Shown piece after piece: positions 39,141-52,600 of a stretch of 64,000 nucleotides of DNA. The translations under genes were made by a program, and so were the position numbers. The stretch covers positions 1,116,001-1,180,000 of the forward strand of contig NW_002476426.1 of the NCBI RefSeq assembly GCF_000189635.1, read 5' to 3'. The stretch's first letter is position 1, and each line of letters begins with the position of its first letter. This DNA comes from Tetrahymena thermophila SB210 (taxonomy: Eukaryota; Ciliophora; Oligohymenophorea; Hymenostomatida; Tetrahymenidae). The notes below the pieces were generated by a model that worked only from the letters and a program-made list of their open reading frames with translations, searched no databases and had not been told where the DNA came from.

Positions 39141-39608
39141 CCAATTAATTATTTCATCATTCATCAATAATTTTTTTCATATAAATATACATTCTTATGT
39201 AAATAATAGTTTATAAGACATTTCTACTAAATATTAATATAATTATTTAAAATTAACTCTATGTAGATATGTAGGAAAATAAATAAAGAAACCAATCATT
39301 CATTACACAATTATTAATACACAACTATTATATTTATGTATTTCAAATAGAGTTATACAATATTCTTTTGATATTGTGATCAGAAAGATAGATAGATTGA
39401 TAAATAGATAGATAGAAATTTTGTTGGTTCATAAAAATCAAAAATTTCTTATTATTTAATTATATTTTTGCGATTACAATATTTAAAAATTACTAGGAAA
39501 ATAATAAATATAAAAAGCGAGGAATATCGTTCCAATAAATACTTATTAGTTCCATTTCATAAAAAAATAAATCAAATATACATATCGTTTAAATCTAGTT
39601 TTTAATAT
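39141..39608. other. A/T-rich region upstream of the Yippee gene
   Basis: Contains a GATA microsatellite at about 39386-39416 and otherwise only A/T-rich sequence. It probably includes the promoter of the Yippee-like gene. Confidence 0.6.
39386..39416. repeat. GATA microsatellite
   Basis: Interrupted GATA/AATA units upstream of the Yippee-like 5 gene. Confidence 0.85.
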
Positions 39609-40152
39609 ATGGGAAGACTTTATCTTGATTACCTTGAAGGCAATAACATTTTTACATGCACTACTTGTTAGGTGCACTTGACATCATATAATGAACTTAT
39701 TTCAAAAGTATGTACTTAATCTTTTAAATAGATTCTAGTTAGAAAAATGAAGATTATTTATTAAGCTTTATTTATTTTTAAAAAACATAGGCATTTAAAG
39801 GTAGACATGGTAAAGCATACTTATTCAATTCAGTGTATTGATTATTAATTTTGCTATTTGCTTATAGTTAATTAATTCAATAATATTATTTAAGAATTAA
39901 CATCACCTGTGGTCCAATTGAGGAAAGAATTCTTCTAAGTGGTAAACATTAAGTGAGCGATATTTTATGTAAAAAATGCCACACTGTATTAGGATGGAAA
40001 TATGTATATATTTTTTAAATTTTAATTATTTAAATAAGTTTAATAAATTTTTAAAAACACAGGATCGAGCTTTTGAAGAATCTTAAAAGTATAAGGAAGG
40101 TAAATTTATTTTGGAAAAAGCATAACTCAAAAAGTAACACTGGACATACTGA
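39609..40152 (+). CDS. YPEL5: Yippee-like 5 zinc-binding protein
   Basis: Exons 39609..39707, 39791..39834, 39895..40003 and 40063..40152 encode 113 residues; introns are 83, 60 and 59 nt. The protein opens with MGRLYLDYLEG, as YPEL5 orthologues open with MGRIFLDHIGG. It carries the two CxxC pairs of the Yippee/Mis18-like zinc fold: CTTC near residue 17 and CKKC near 74. Further matches are ELISK, GKAYLFNSV, ILLSGKHQVSDI, LGWKYDRAFEESQKYKEG and FILEKA. In animals YPEL5 associates with the GID/CTLH ubiquitin ligase; that role here is inference from orthology. The second intron splits a valine codon exactly where the family sequence continues (FNSV-INITCG), which fixes the splice site. The C-terminal extension of YPEL5 is shortened to a few residues (KKQHWTY). 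Confidence 0.95.
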
Positions 40153-40787
40153 AAGTTTTTAAGGGTATTTGAATTTAAATTAGACAGATGACCATAATAA
40201 GCATAAAATTAACAGAAAATAATAATTAGTTTCTTCTATATTATAAGAATTAAGAGATCTATCTATCTATATAAATTATATTAATTACTATTTAAAAGAT
40301 ATATAAATTGCTGTAATATATTTAATTCAATAATAAACTGAATTAATATCAAAATAATAAAAATTTATTTTGTTCATTAAAATTTTTTTAAAGTATTATG
40401 TTCATTAGATAAAATATTATCTTTAAAAATTAAAAATTAATTAAAATTTATGTTAATTTTTGTTTTGAAAATATTTATTGTTAGATAGGACGTACGTTCC
40501 TGATTATTTACTTGTTAAAGTCAATTAATTACACCAATTTATTTATCATTCCAAAATCTTTTATAATTATAGGAGTTAATTAATGAAAATTTTTTGATTT
40601 CATTTGACCAAATAAAAAATATCTAAAAAATTGTGATCCTTAAATTAATTGATTAATTTCTTTTATCAAAAATAACAAAATTATACATTTTTATCACCAA
40701 AGTATTCCAAAGACAAAAAAAGCTAAAAAAATTTATTATAGTGATTTTAAAAAATCGAAATTCAAAATAAGAACAAAGGTATTAAGT
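40153..40787. other. A/T-rich intergenic stretch
   Basis: Between the Yippee-like gene and the FYVE gene. No coding or RNA feature is seen. Confidence 0.6.
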
Positions 40788-43700
40788 ATGAACAATAATA
40801 CAAGAAGGTTAAGTAGTATTGGCACAACTAGTTACAGATCTTCTTTACCACAAGCAGAAAGGGGTAAAAAGACTAATTGCGAATTATGTTCTGAAAAATT
40901 CAATATGATGCATAGAGAGCATATGTGCAAAAGGTGTAGTAGAAGCATTTGTTCTTCATGTGGCAAGAATAAAAAAAAAGTAGAAACAAATTTAATAATA
41001 TCAATTATTATTGCTTTCATTTTTATTTTTTGGCAATGAATTTAAGTAATACACTTTGTTAATTAATGTTATAATTAAATAGGTTGTAGGTTATGAAAAA
41101 AAGCCTGAGAAAGAGCATAGAATATGCAATTTATGTAAAAAAGAATCAGACAAATTAGAGGATATGATAAAAGAGGTAATATTTTAATTAATTAAAGCAT
41201 ATCTTAAGCTATTTAAAAGTGTTCAAGCAAATTTTAAAAAAATCTAATCATGATTTTTATAAATATTGTTTTTAGTATGGAATGTAATTTGGTAGAGACA
41301 GTAAGATAGTGCCAATGTGGCTGAATACAATAGGAATTGATAATTGGTAGATTATTAGAATTATATTTGAATTAAAAATAAGCTTATTTTAAAATTAATA
41401 GGCCAGATATCGAATAAAATTTTAAAAATATGATTTAAGTCACAAAAGAAATGCAAGAAACATAAGCTTATAAATTATTTTCGACTTCTCTAAATATTGT
41501 ATAATAAATATATTTTAGCAAATGTTAAAGCACCACTAAATTATATATTTTATTTTTAACTAGCAATCCTACAATAATAATTTTTAAGGAAATTATTCTT
41601 TTCAAGAGATGCTTTTTTATTGCCAGCAAGATGTTAAATAGAAAGTTCATTAAACAGTTAAGGAGACTATATTATCCTTTTTATCTAAGTATCACAGCAC
41701 TGTGGGATTCTCTGATGTAAAGATGATAATTAAATAAACAAATATGAAAATTAAGTTATTTTTTTTACTTACAGGAATTAATGAATACAGCTGTATTTCT
41801 TCTCTGTTTTAGCAGTCCTCCTAAAGTTTTTTGCATTTTAGAAAAAATTTACTCTGGATAATTAATTCCAACTCACTTATTCCCAATTACCGAGGAAGAA
41901 TTCTCAATTAGTGGGAATCCTCTGAAGAAATAGTGTAATGATTAAATATTAAAAGTTTTAAAGGAAAAATTCAAGTGTGACTAAAACTTGTTGGGCAGAG
42001 TATAAAAATTTTTAGATGATTCTGGATCAAATTTGATAGAGTCTTTACTAATTGGTAAGGTAAATTTTGAAACTAGTCATGCTGTTTTTGATTCTATAAT
42101 GACAATAAGTACTAGTAAATACACTCAGTTAATTAAATACATTGCCACTTTTCTATTCATTAACAGAGATTCAATTTGCTCAAAATCTTCAGATAATCCA
42201 TTTGAATTACAAAAAGATATGATTGATAAAACATAAAAAGATGATTTATTGATAAATTCTAAATGGAATTTAAATGAAATCCCTATTCCAATTTATCAAG
42301 ATAAAGTAAAAGATTTATAAACTCTCAACTAGTAACTAAAATAAGAGAAACAAACAATAGATGATTTAAATTAAAAGTTAAAACAAGAAAACGAATCATT
42401 AAAGTAACAAAATATTTTTATTTAGTAAAAAATTCTTATAATTGCATTTTATGTTTAGGAAAACAGGGAATTAGTTGCAGTAAGAGATAGAACAAATAAT
42501 AAAATAGAATAAAATTAAGGAAGTATAGAACAAAGAAGAATTCGAAGCTTAAAATAAAAGGATAAAAGAGCTTGACGAAAGATATAAAAAAGAAAAAACA
42601 GACTATTAAAAGCAAAATGAATCTATAAAAAGCCAAATGGAGTCAACAATATCTGCTTTATAGGAAAAAAATAAGTTGTTGGAGTAAGAAAGAGATGATG
42701 CTAATTCCAAATTAAAAGGATCTTAGATTGATATGCAACAGACAAAAATAAAAATCGGAGAAGAATTAACTACTTTAAAAAGATAGCTGACGGATGAGCA
42801 ACAAATTTCAAAATAAAAAAAAGAAAATTTTGAAAAAATAATTGAGCAGTTAAATCTAGAAATATAGATGCAAAAAGATGCTTCAAAAGAATTTGAAAAC
42901 ACAATATCTAAATTAAATGCATAATCTGAAGCTAATAAGAATGAAAGTTAGGTCAGAATTCAATCATTAGAAGAAGTTATAAAAAAAATAGAGGAAGAAT
43001 TAAAATGTATGAAGGAGAGCAAAGAAACGGAAACTAAGAATTTAAAATAGAAAATTACTGAATTAGAGACAAGCAATAAAGATTTAGGTGATTAATTAAA
43101 AACAAAGACAAACGAAACAGAGGATTTGAACAAAAAGCTGAATGATTTGGAAACAGAAAACAGCAATATGAGAAGAGAATTAGATGAGACAATAAAAAAA
43201 TCTAACTCTCTTGAAATCCTTATATAAGAGCAATCTACTAGAAATAGTTAAGAATTAAAAGATAAAAATGAAATATTTAATTAATCTATCAAAGAAATTG
43301 CAAGAGTTAAAGCTGAAATTTCAAGTTTGCATGAAGAAAATAAATTATTGAAAGAATAGTTAGCTACATCACATAAAGAACTAGTTGAAACTAAATAAAT
43401 TAAGGAAGAAAAAACAGTTTTATGTGTTTAATTATCTGAAAAACTTTCTAGTTTGTAAGAATAATTTGATGTTAAGAGTGAGTAGTTGGATAGCTTAGAG
43501 ATTTCATTGAAGCAAAAATAAGATATTATTGATGGTTTAAAAGAGGAAATTGAAGAATTAGAAAATGAGTAGCTGGGAAGTGCAGAAAATAGCAAAAAAG
43601 AATAAAACTCTCAGTTACAGTAATTCAAAGAGTAAACTGATTCCTTCTAAAACGAAATCTAATAATTAAAAAGCTAAATTTAAGATTTAGAAAGTAATCT

Positions 43701-46548
43701 TAAATTTAAAAATGAAGAAATCATCAAGTAAGATGAGATTATTAAAAATAAATAAAATGAAATTAAGATTAATGAAGAGAAAGCTGAAAATGTAAAACAT
43801 TAGCTCGAAGAAAAAGTGCTATCTCTTTAAAATAAACTTGAAGAATCAAATAATAAATTGAAAACTCAAGAAGAAGAATCAGCAAAAGAAATAGAAGAAG
43901 CACAAAGTTCCTTTTTAAAGCTTCGCTAAGAATTAGAAGTCCTCAAATTATCTCTTGAGGAGAATGAGAATAATCATGCATATGAAAAGCAGCAAATGGA
44001 ACAAAGAGAAATAGATAAGAACGTTCTTATAGAAGAGTATGAAAGAAAAGTAAGAGAGCAGAATTAAGAATTGACATCGCTCACAGCTATGTAAAGAAAA
44101 AATAAAGAAGAAATTTAAAGAAAAGATGAAACAATCTTAGAAAAAGAAAAAAGAATAAAGCAAAATTAAGATAAATTATCTGAAGTGCAAAATGAATTAA
44201 AAAAATAAAATTAGTAATTAGATGAATACAAACAATAAAATTAATAATTGGAAGAGCGTGCTATAAATGCAGAATAGGAATTAGAAAGAGAAAAAATGTA
44301 GATTGCTTAGAAGGAAGAGTAAATAAGTTTGACAAGAAAATCTAATGAGGAGTAATCAAATCAAATATAAAATTTTTTGAAGGAGATATAAGAATTAAAT
44401 AATAAAGTGAATGAGTAAGTAGAGTATATTGCAGAACTTGAGCAATTGAAAGAAGAAACAAACTCCTAAATTAATGAATTGAATTAAGAATAAAAGCTAA
44501 AGTATGAAGAAATGCATAAATAAATTGAAAAATTATAAAAGTAATGCGATTTTAAAGACTCTTAATATTAACAGCTTAAAGAGGAGCTTTCTTCTCAAGA
44601 CCAAGCTAAAGAAGAAAGGAGTAATTCAACTCTTACAGAGAAAGAAGAGCGTATCTAAAATTTAGAAAAGAGTAAATTTGATCTAGAAAGTAGTCTCCAA
44701 GATAAAGAAAACGAATGTGAAAGATTAGTATAATAGGTGAATAATTTTTAATAATAAGTAAAGAAATTAAAAGATGATATTTTAACATCTACCCAAGAAA
44801 CTGCTACTCTTAAAAAATCAATTTAGCTTAAGGAGAATGAAATTTTAGTGAAGCAATCAGAAATCACCAAGCTTATGCGTGAATCTTAAGAATCTATTGA
44901 TAGTAAAAACTAATTTAAAGAATCTTTAACGAGAGATATTCATAATCTCAATTCTAACATTTAATCAAAAGAAAGAGAAATAATCTAATTAAAGTCATAA
45001 GTTTAAACTCTCAACTAGGAATTAAGTGAGTTAAAAGAATCTAATAATTAATTCTAAATAATTATAGACTAAGCAGAATCAGAAAAGAATGAGGCTTAAA
45101 GGACAAGTTTATCAAATAAAGCAGAATTGGATGAAATAGAATAAACTTATTAAGATGCACAACAAAAATTAGAAGAAAAAATAAGAAGTCTCTAAGAAAA
45201 GCTATAATTATTAGAATAAAAGAGTAAAGAAGAAATGATGATGAGCTTAAAGGAAAATTCTGATTTGAAGGGAAAACTAAATATGTTTGAAGAATAACAC
45301 AAATTAAAATATTCTGATTACGAAAAAAAGCATTAAGCAGATTAAAAGTCAATAGAGGAGCAAAAGAAATAAATTTCAACTTAGTTATCGAAAATAGAAG
45401 AATTAGAATTAAGCTAAGCAGCAATTACTCAATAGTTAGAAAATTTAAAAGCAGAACTAAAGAGCAAAGAAGAAGTGATAAATGGGTTAAACAATCAAGA
45501 TTAACAAAACTAACATTCTAAAGACGGTCAAATAGAAACTCTTAAACAAAAATTATTGTCATTGGAATCAGAGAAATTAGAATTATAAAATCAGGTTAAT
45601 GAATTAGAATAATAACTTAAAAAAATTCAACATAAAAATGAACAATTAACAAAATCAAATGAATAATTTGTTTCCTAGTTAGTTGAGAAAGAAAATGAAA
45701 CAGAATCCTTAGGATAAAAAATTATTCTTCTAAACAAATCGGTAACAGCATATGAATAGAGCAATAAGAAATTAAAGTCAGAATAATAAGATTTACTTGA
45801 TAAAATAAGAGTGATAGAAAATAAATCTAAAAAATCTTCATCACCTCCTAAAACTTAACCAATAAACAATAATCCTTCCAAAGAAAAAGAACTTTAAAAC
45901 AAAATAGATGAACAGACTTAACTTATAAAGTAATATTAGCACTCTCTGGGAAAGTTAAACGAATTAGAGGAGAGAATATAGCTAAAGAATGAAGAAAATT
46001 TAATATTGCAATAAATGATACGTTAAATAACTTCTAACAATCCTAAAAATGAGGGAGTTAGTGCTATTGCTTTTGATAAAATTAAGTAAGAAAACAGTGA
46101 TTTAAAAGTAAAAATGGAAAAAATAATGCTCAAATATAAATAAATAATAGTCAGATATATTGCTAAATTTTCAAAAGTAGTTAATTTGAAGGCTTAGCTT
46201 AGCGAATAAGTTAAGGTTACTGAAAGTCTAAAAGGAAAGTTTAAGCTCCTTAATGAAGAAGTGATTAAATTTGAAGAAGAAAACAAAGTTTTGAAGAGCT
46301 GTGTAACTAAAAACAAAAAAGAAATAGAAGAAAAAGATTAGCAGTTAGAATATTTAAGTTAACGTCATTAATAGTAAATTATTTTATTAACAGAAGAAAA
46401 TGGAGATTTAATAATTAAACACAAGCAGATATAACTGTAATTAATAACAGCATCTAATGAACTTAAAGTTGCTTATATGAAGATCTTCCTAATGTCTTTA
46501 GAATACGATAGACTAGTAGGAACAAAATCAAATGAGAAGGAAAAGTGA
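40788..46548 (+). CDS. FYVE-type zinc finger protein with very long coiled coil
   Basis: Seven exons: 40788..40979, 41083..41175, 41276..41346, 41402..41498, 41564..41716, 41775..42403 and 42459..46548, about 1774 residues. Eight cysteines (31, 34, 47, 50, 55, 58, 79, 82) have FYVE spacing, with a His/Arg/Lys-rich stretch (MHREHMCKRC) in place of R(R/K)HHCR and RIC before the last pair. The WxxD motif before the first Cys is absent, so PI3P binding is plausible but not assured. Residues of about 95-420 look like a folded helical domain, which I do not identify. From about 430 to near the end the chain is Glu/Lys/Gln/Leu-rich with heptad-like leucines: an extended coiled coil of over 1200 residues, as in EEA1-type endosomal tethers. 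The domain order (FYVE first) is the reverse of EEA1. All splice phases agree. Confidence 0.87.
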
Positions 46549-47347
46549 AAATGTTTATATAAACTAAATTATTTAAAATAAATATTTTAATTGTAAATTC
46601 TAAACAAATTTGTTGTATTTTCAATCAAAATTCTATAAAATTATCAACTTCAATAAAAATAAATTCATACATTCTTAGAAAATTTTATAAATGAATAAAA
46701 ACTTTTTAGTAATATTTAATCAATAATAAAAACTTCCCAAAAAATATTTTGGAACATTAATTTAAAAAAATGAGATTGAAATCATAATATAGAATTTAAT
46801 ATATGTCTTAATTTGATATGTTTTCAATTTATTGAACTTTATGTCATTATAATTTAGAATAGAAAAATTTTAATTTAAATCCTTTTGACAAATAGAAGAG
46901 ATTTTACTTCTAATATTCTAATGTAACACAAATATTAATTTATGCTTTTATTTGGTAATAAATTGAGTGTATAAATTTCCTATGATAAAAATGATGAAAA
47001 AAATTTAATAAAAATAATTTAACACAGAAATAATAAACTTACAAGAAATATTTCTACAAAATTTGAAAATAGATGAAAATATTTTTATATATTCTACAAA
47101 TAAACACTCAAATAAATAAATAAATGTATTAGAAAATGTTTATTTTTAGACTTTATTTGTTAGGAATCAATTAATTGGTTATTTATTTAATTATTTATTT
47201 AGATTGGGTTGTCTGATAATTAATTATCTCTCTCAAAATTTCTTATAAGGGTAATTTAGTTTAATAAATTTAAGAAGAGTTTGTAGTAGATGAAATTACT
47301 CAAGAAGTACTTATACTTAACCTCTTCTTTGAAACAAAATAAACTCT
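46549..47347. other. A/T-rich region between convergent genes
   Basis: Holds the 3' flanks of the FYVE and R-SNARE genes, with an AATA tract near 47111-47125. No gene is seen. Confidence 0.6.
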
Positions 47348-48053
47348 TCAACATTTGCTGTAATCAAATCCGCAAATGAAAGATGAAATAAGCCAAATGA
47401 GTACTATTACAATTAATACTATAGCAATTAACATTTTTTTATTTTACCACCACATATGATTCTTTACTTTCTTAGCATTTCTATGTAATTCAGTAGAAAC
47501 AGTTTTCATATTTTCAGATTTCTTTACAATTACTTCAAGCTTTTCACCTCTTTACAAAAGTAAACTTAAATCTTTTTCTAAGACATCTTTCAATTAGTCA
47601 ACATTTTAACGGAGAGTAGTCAACTTATCACAAGCAGGAGTATTGAAGAGTTGGTATTTCCTATAAGTAATAAATTTCCTTAGAAATAAAAATATAATAA
47701 GAATATTACTATTTAATATCATTCTTTAAGATCTTATCTAAAGAATGACTAAGAGCTGTCTTTCTTTGCTCTAAAGTTGTCTTTTCCATGAATATTTGCA
47801 TAATTTAATCAATTGCTGTAAATCCTATTCTTTGTTAGTAATCCCTGGAGCAAAGAATACAGAAAATGAAGTTTTCTGAAGTAGATCTAATGAAAAACTT
47901 TTAATCTCCTGTTTAGTAGATATCCCTAGTTTCAGGCTTTATTTCAGGAAGAATTTCTTGTAGAACTTATCTAAAGTTACCAGTTTCCTCTGTATAGTCT
48001 GTCAAGATGGTGTTACCTCTTGAAATGCAAATATAATTGAGTGATCCCTACAT
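47348..48053 (-). CDS. VAMP7: longin-domain R-SNARE, VAMP7-type
   Basis: Exons 48053..47710 and 47660..47348, joined by a 49-nt intron that splits a TAG glutamine codon, give 218 residues, the usual VAMP7 length. Residues 1 to about 115 form a longin domain (ICISRGNTILTDY at the N-terminus). The SNARE motif spans about 125-185 (DKLTTLRQNVDQLKDVLEKD) with the zero-layer arginine in LLLQRGEKL. A juxtamembrane WWQNKK leads into a single C-terminal transmembrane helix (MLIAIVLIVIVLIWLISSF), followed by a short luminal tail (CGFDYSKC) like the CGG-containing tail of VAMP7. It would act on endosomal or lysosomal membranes, pairing with Q-SNAREs in fusion. Whether it is VAMP7 proper or a ciliate paralogue needs a tree. 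Confidence 0.92.
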
Positions 48054-49616
48054 TTTTTTTTGATTTTCTTCTTTTTTTACTTTGAATGCTTATCTTTTTA
48101 AACTATCCTAAAATTTTAATAAAAATTTGATTATATTTGAATTGCTAGTAAATAATTAATTATCACAAGCATAAGTCTAAGTTGAAATTTTGGATATATT
48201 TTAATTTACAAGAAAATAGATCAACTTCATACAATAATTAATTTTTTTCTTGGCTTTTACTTACATCTAACTACTCTATCTTACTCTCCCTCTTATTTTT
48301 AAATAAATACTAAAATTTGTATCATGTTAAATTCAAAAGAAGAAACAAATATAAGTCATGAATTTTATATTTAATTTACCAAATTAAATTATAGGTTTTA
48401 TGTGTTATTATTTTATTTTATCCACTAAATATTCATCAATTTTATTAAATGAAGAAGTTTTCGATTATTCTTTTAACAAGGAATATTTAAAAATCGCTTA
48501 AATTACTTTCAATTAATTTGCATAAATAAATGTAAATGATATCTTAGATAAATTTATTACTCAATTTTGATAAAAATACACTCCTCAAATTTAATTAATT
48601 TGTTTAAATTTATAGATTTTTAAAATGAAAAAAAATGATTTTTATATTTGAAATAAAAAATTAATTTTTCTTCTGTTTATTTTCAAACAAATAATATATT
48701 TTTTTGTTTAAAATTCTTGAATAATTTAATTAAATTGACATGAAAATTTAATGATAACATGATAATTTTAATTTATACTCATCTCCATAAAAGGTATAAA
48801 TTATTTTATTAATTGAAAATTAATTAATAATTTTATTAAATAAATCATTTTTATGGAATGGAAATAATTAAAACCAATAAAGTGACATATGAATTTAAAG
48901 TTAAAATCTTAAGATTTAGTTTATTTCTATAAAACTAATATGATATAAATTATTTTTTTATTTCAAATGAACTAATATTTTTATCAAATCATTCATTTTG
49001 ATGAAATCGAAATAATTGAAATGAGAAGAAAATGATAATATCTTAAAATTAATTCAATATTTGCCCATCAAAAAATTATTATTTATTTATTATTTGAAAT
49101 GCATTTAATTTAATTAAATCATTCATTTTAATGGAATAGAAATAATTAAAATTAAGTTGACATGAAAATTTAATGATAACAGATTGGAAATGAATTAAAA
49201 TTGTTAATTAGTTAATTATAGTATAGTTCATTAGAAGGTAGTTTTTTATAAAGTAGTAGTTTAGATCAAAAAATTTAGGATATTTTTAATAGCTAAGATT
49301 TTTTATTTTATCTAGCAATTCTAATTATTATTCTTTATTTTTTCATTATTTGTTATCAATTTTATTAGTTGTTTGATTGTTTACTTATTTATTTATTTAT
49401 TTATTGATTGAATTATTTATTTATTTATTTTTTAATTTTATTGCTAATTTATTACTATAACTTTATTTTACTCATTCTAAGATTTTTAAATTAGAATTAA
49501 TGTAAATTGTTTGTTTATTTAATGTTATTACTATTAAATGATTTGCTATAAAATATTTTTGATGCTTCTTTTATTAAACTGTTTCAAAATTATTTTGTTT
49601 CGTATGCTACTTTTTA
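48054..49616. other. A/T-rich intergenic region with degenerate repeats
   Basis: Very low in G+C. Its middle holds the degenerate repeat family listed separately, and TTTA-type tracts occur at about 49382-49430. It includes the upstream flank of the R-SNARE gene and the 3' flank of the MAP3K-like gene. No gene is seen. Confidence 0.6.
48720..49195. repeat. degenerate repeat family in intergenic DNA
   Basis: Related segments recur near 48725, 48840, 48985 and 49105. Shared landmarks are AATCATT followed by TTTTRATGGAAT or TTTTGATGAAAT, then GAAATAATT and AAAAT. The phrase TTGACATGAAAATTTAATGATAACA occurs almost unchanged at about 48735 and 49158. The copies are much more decayed than those at 38.4 kb. 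Confidence 0.6.
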
Positions 49617-52600
49617 TCAAAAGAAATTTTCGATGAAAATATTATTTGAATTATTTTCCTTTTTGTGCTTTCTATTTAAAGATGATCTTGAGAGGTTATT
49701 TATATTATTTTCATCATATTAACCATTTTTATGAATATTTTCAATATTAGATTAATTTATATCCTCTATGTTTAAATCTGATTGTATTTCTTTTGAACTG
49801 TAAGTTACTAAGTTATCTCTGTTCCCTCCATTCATATCTCTTTTAACCTCTTTAAAAAATGAGGCTTCATTTTAGTTGTGATTTTATCCTATTTAATCTG
49901 TTTTATTTCTTTAATGTCTCCCAGATTTCTTAGGTTATATTTAGTTTATCTTATAGTTATATAATATTTAATCTTAATGATCAACATTGAATTTATCAAA
50001 TCCTCCAATCCCTAAAGAAGTCAAACTTAAAGGATCTGATTATAAAATTTATAATTTTTTTTCTGAAGATTCCACTTTTTTTAGACTTTTTCCTTATGAA
50101 CTTACATGATGTAAATCTTATTAAATTATTTATCCACTCGATTCATTAACTTTAGAGTTATCAATAATGTAATCATTTTTTTCCTAAGTTTTATTTTAAG
50201 CTTCTTCTTAATTCTCTTGCTACTATTTTAAACTGTTAAATTTAGAGAGTGGAATAACTTAATTTTAAGAGTGATTTTATTTCGAAGCTTATGGTGACTG
50301 ATCTAACTCAGGCTGTTAAATATCATTATATTACTTTTTGAGAAGGATTTCATTATGCTAAATTGTTTCATCTTAACTTAGAAATTTATAATTATCCTTT
50401 GGGTTATTAAATAATACTTAGTATCTAACTTATGGGGGTGGATTTTACATAGAAGTATCAAATGTGCTAGTCGATGAGTTTTTGTTTTGTTATGGAGTGT
50501 TAGCTCCAGCATTATTGCCTTATTTCCTCTTATTTTTCTTTTTTTTAATTAAATCTAGAATTTCATCTTCAACATCTTTCTATTCTTATTTTTTTACATT
50601 ATTTTAATTTTGTTAGTTCTAATCTTGCTGTGTTTTATCTTCGAACTCCTTTAACTACGACATAAGTTACTACTGATATTCATCCCTGGCTTCATTAAAA
50701 TTCTGTTTTGACTCAAGCATTATTCTTTTAATTTAGTTATCAAAGGCTAGCTACTCTTTTTAGTGTATTTTATCAATGTAATGGATTTGATCTTCGAAAT
50801 TATAATTTTATTATTGTTGCTAATTATTTTTTGATAAAGGTGTATTATCTCTAGTCATTTTTTTAAATTATTTGTCATTTTGTATGACAGAAAGACCCTT
50901 TAAATCAATTAAACTCTCATCTTCTCTATTTCTATCATTCTTATTTGCATTATAATTATCTTAATTTTCAAAAAATCCTGCATCCCTCATAAACTAAGGT
51001 GGTTCATCATTATAAAAATCGTTTTAAATTCTTAATCCATTTTTGTTGTTAGGGAATTCTCTTTGAACAAATCCAAGCGATGTCTAAGACTAAAACATAC
51101 CACTTTTAACTTAATTAGGACTATACTACTCAGAAGTTAGCTCAATTAGGTCAGGCTCTATAATAATTAAAAATGTTTATAAATGGAAGTAACTTTATTA
51201 TATATTTTTATACCAGCAATAAACTTAAGTTGAATTAATTCATTTACAGTTGCTCTCTCCTTAGGATTGACTTTGAGAGTTTTTTAAAGAAATTCTAGAC
51301 ACTGCTCACTGAGTTTCTCAGGAAAGTTTGGAATATCTTATAAATTGATTAATGTAATTAAAAATATTATTTTTTCAAAAAAATATGTTACTGCCATCCA
51401 TAATGTACTTTGTTATTTCTTATGAAGATTTATCATTTAAGTTATAATATGGTGGAAGAGCTGTTATCATTTCAATAACTAGACATCCAACACTCCAAAT
51501 ATCAGAAGATGCATCATGGGAATCCTCATTTTTTAATACCTATTTAGAAAAAATTATGATTTACAAATATACCATAAACATCTCAACAAGAATTGAAAAA
51601 TGACATCAAATTAAATAGTTTGCTGTAAATAGCAATTAAAATAGACAACTCAAAAGTATTTTTCTTATCTCGAAATTAAGAGATAATTATATCCAATTCT
51701 TTAGCCTTAAATTAAAAAATTCGCGTGAAAAATTGAAAGTTTATAGCCTGAAATACAAATTGGATTTATGAATTAATTTTATTTGTAACGCACTAATTTT
51801 TCTATTCTATTTTTGAGTTAGGTTTAAAATTTTTATTTTTTTTAAAGATTCGTAACTTACTTCTGGGGCAGTCCAAAATGGCTTTTAGCTTTAAATGGTA
51901 CCATAGTCTAGCTAATTATGAGATAATTAACTTTGACTCTTACTGTGATTAATGTAAGCATCTTTTTTATGAAGCTTTAAAGTACCAAAGTCAGTTAATT
52001 TGATAGTGCCATCTGTATCTATCAGTATGTTACCTCCCTTTATGTCTCTGTGAAATACATGATTCGAGTGAAGGTACTTTAATCCTTGTAATACTTAATT
52101 TGTATAAATAGAGATAACTTTCTCATTAAACTTGCCAAATTTATCAAGCATTTATCGAATCGACCCTCCTGAAACATATTCCAATATTATATTGATACCC
52201 TTCTCATCTTCATCTAGTTCAGTATCGATGTACTTAACTATATTTTTATGAGATAATTTTTTGTATTCTTTTATTTCTTTAGCCAAAGATTACACTTCCT
52301 TTTCTAAGACCGCCTTGTCTTTATTCTTACGTATTGTTTTTATAGCATACAGTTATCCTGTATTTACCTCTAAACATTAATAAACTTCACCATAAGACCC
52401 TCTATCAATAATATGTCCTTTTTTGAAAGTTAAAACTCTTTTTGTTTCCTAATTACGGCAACTCATATCACCATTTCTATCATAATCTTAATTATTAAAA
52501 TTTACTCTATCCCTATACCCATCACTTTAAAGATTACTTCTTTACATTTACACCTAAAATACTTCTGATCCATCTATTCCATCTAGATCTTAAATTTGGC

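Noticed and set aside
51908..51943. A possible 36-nt intron in the MAP3K-like gene (GTAAGA...TAG)
   Set aside because: It is a multiple of three without TGA, shorter than any other intron here, and reads as ordinary Ser/Gln activation-loop sequence.
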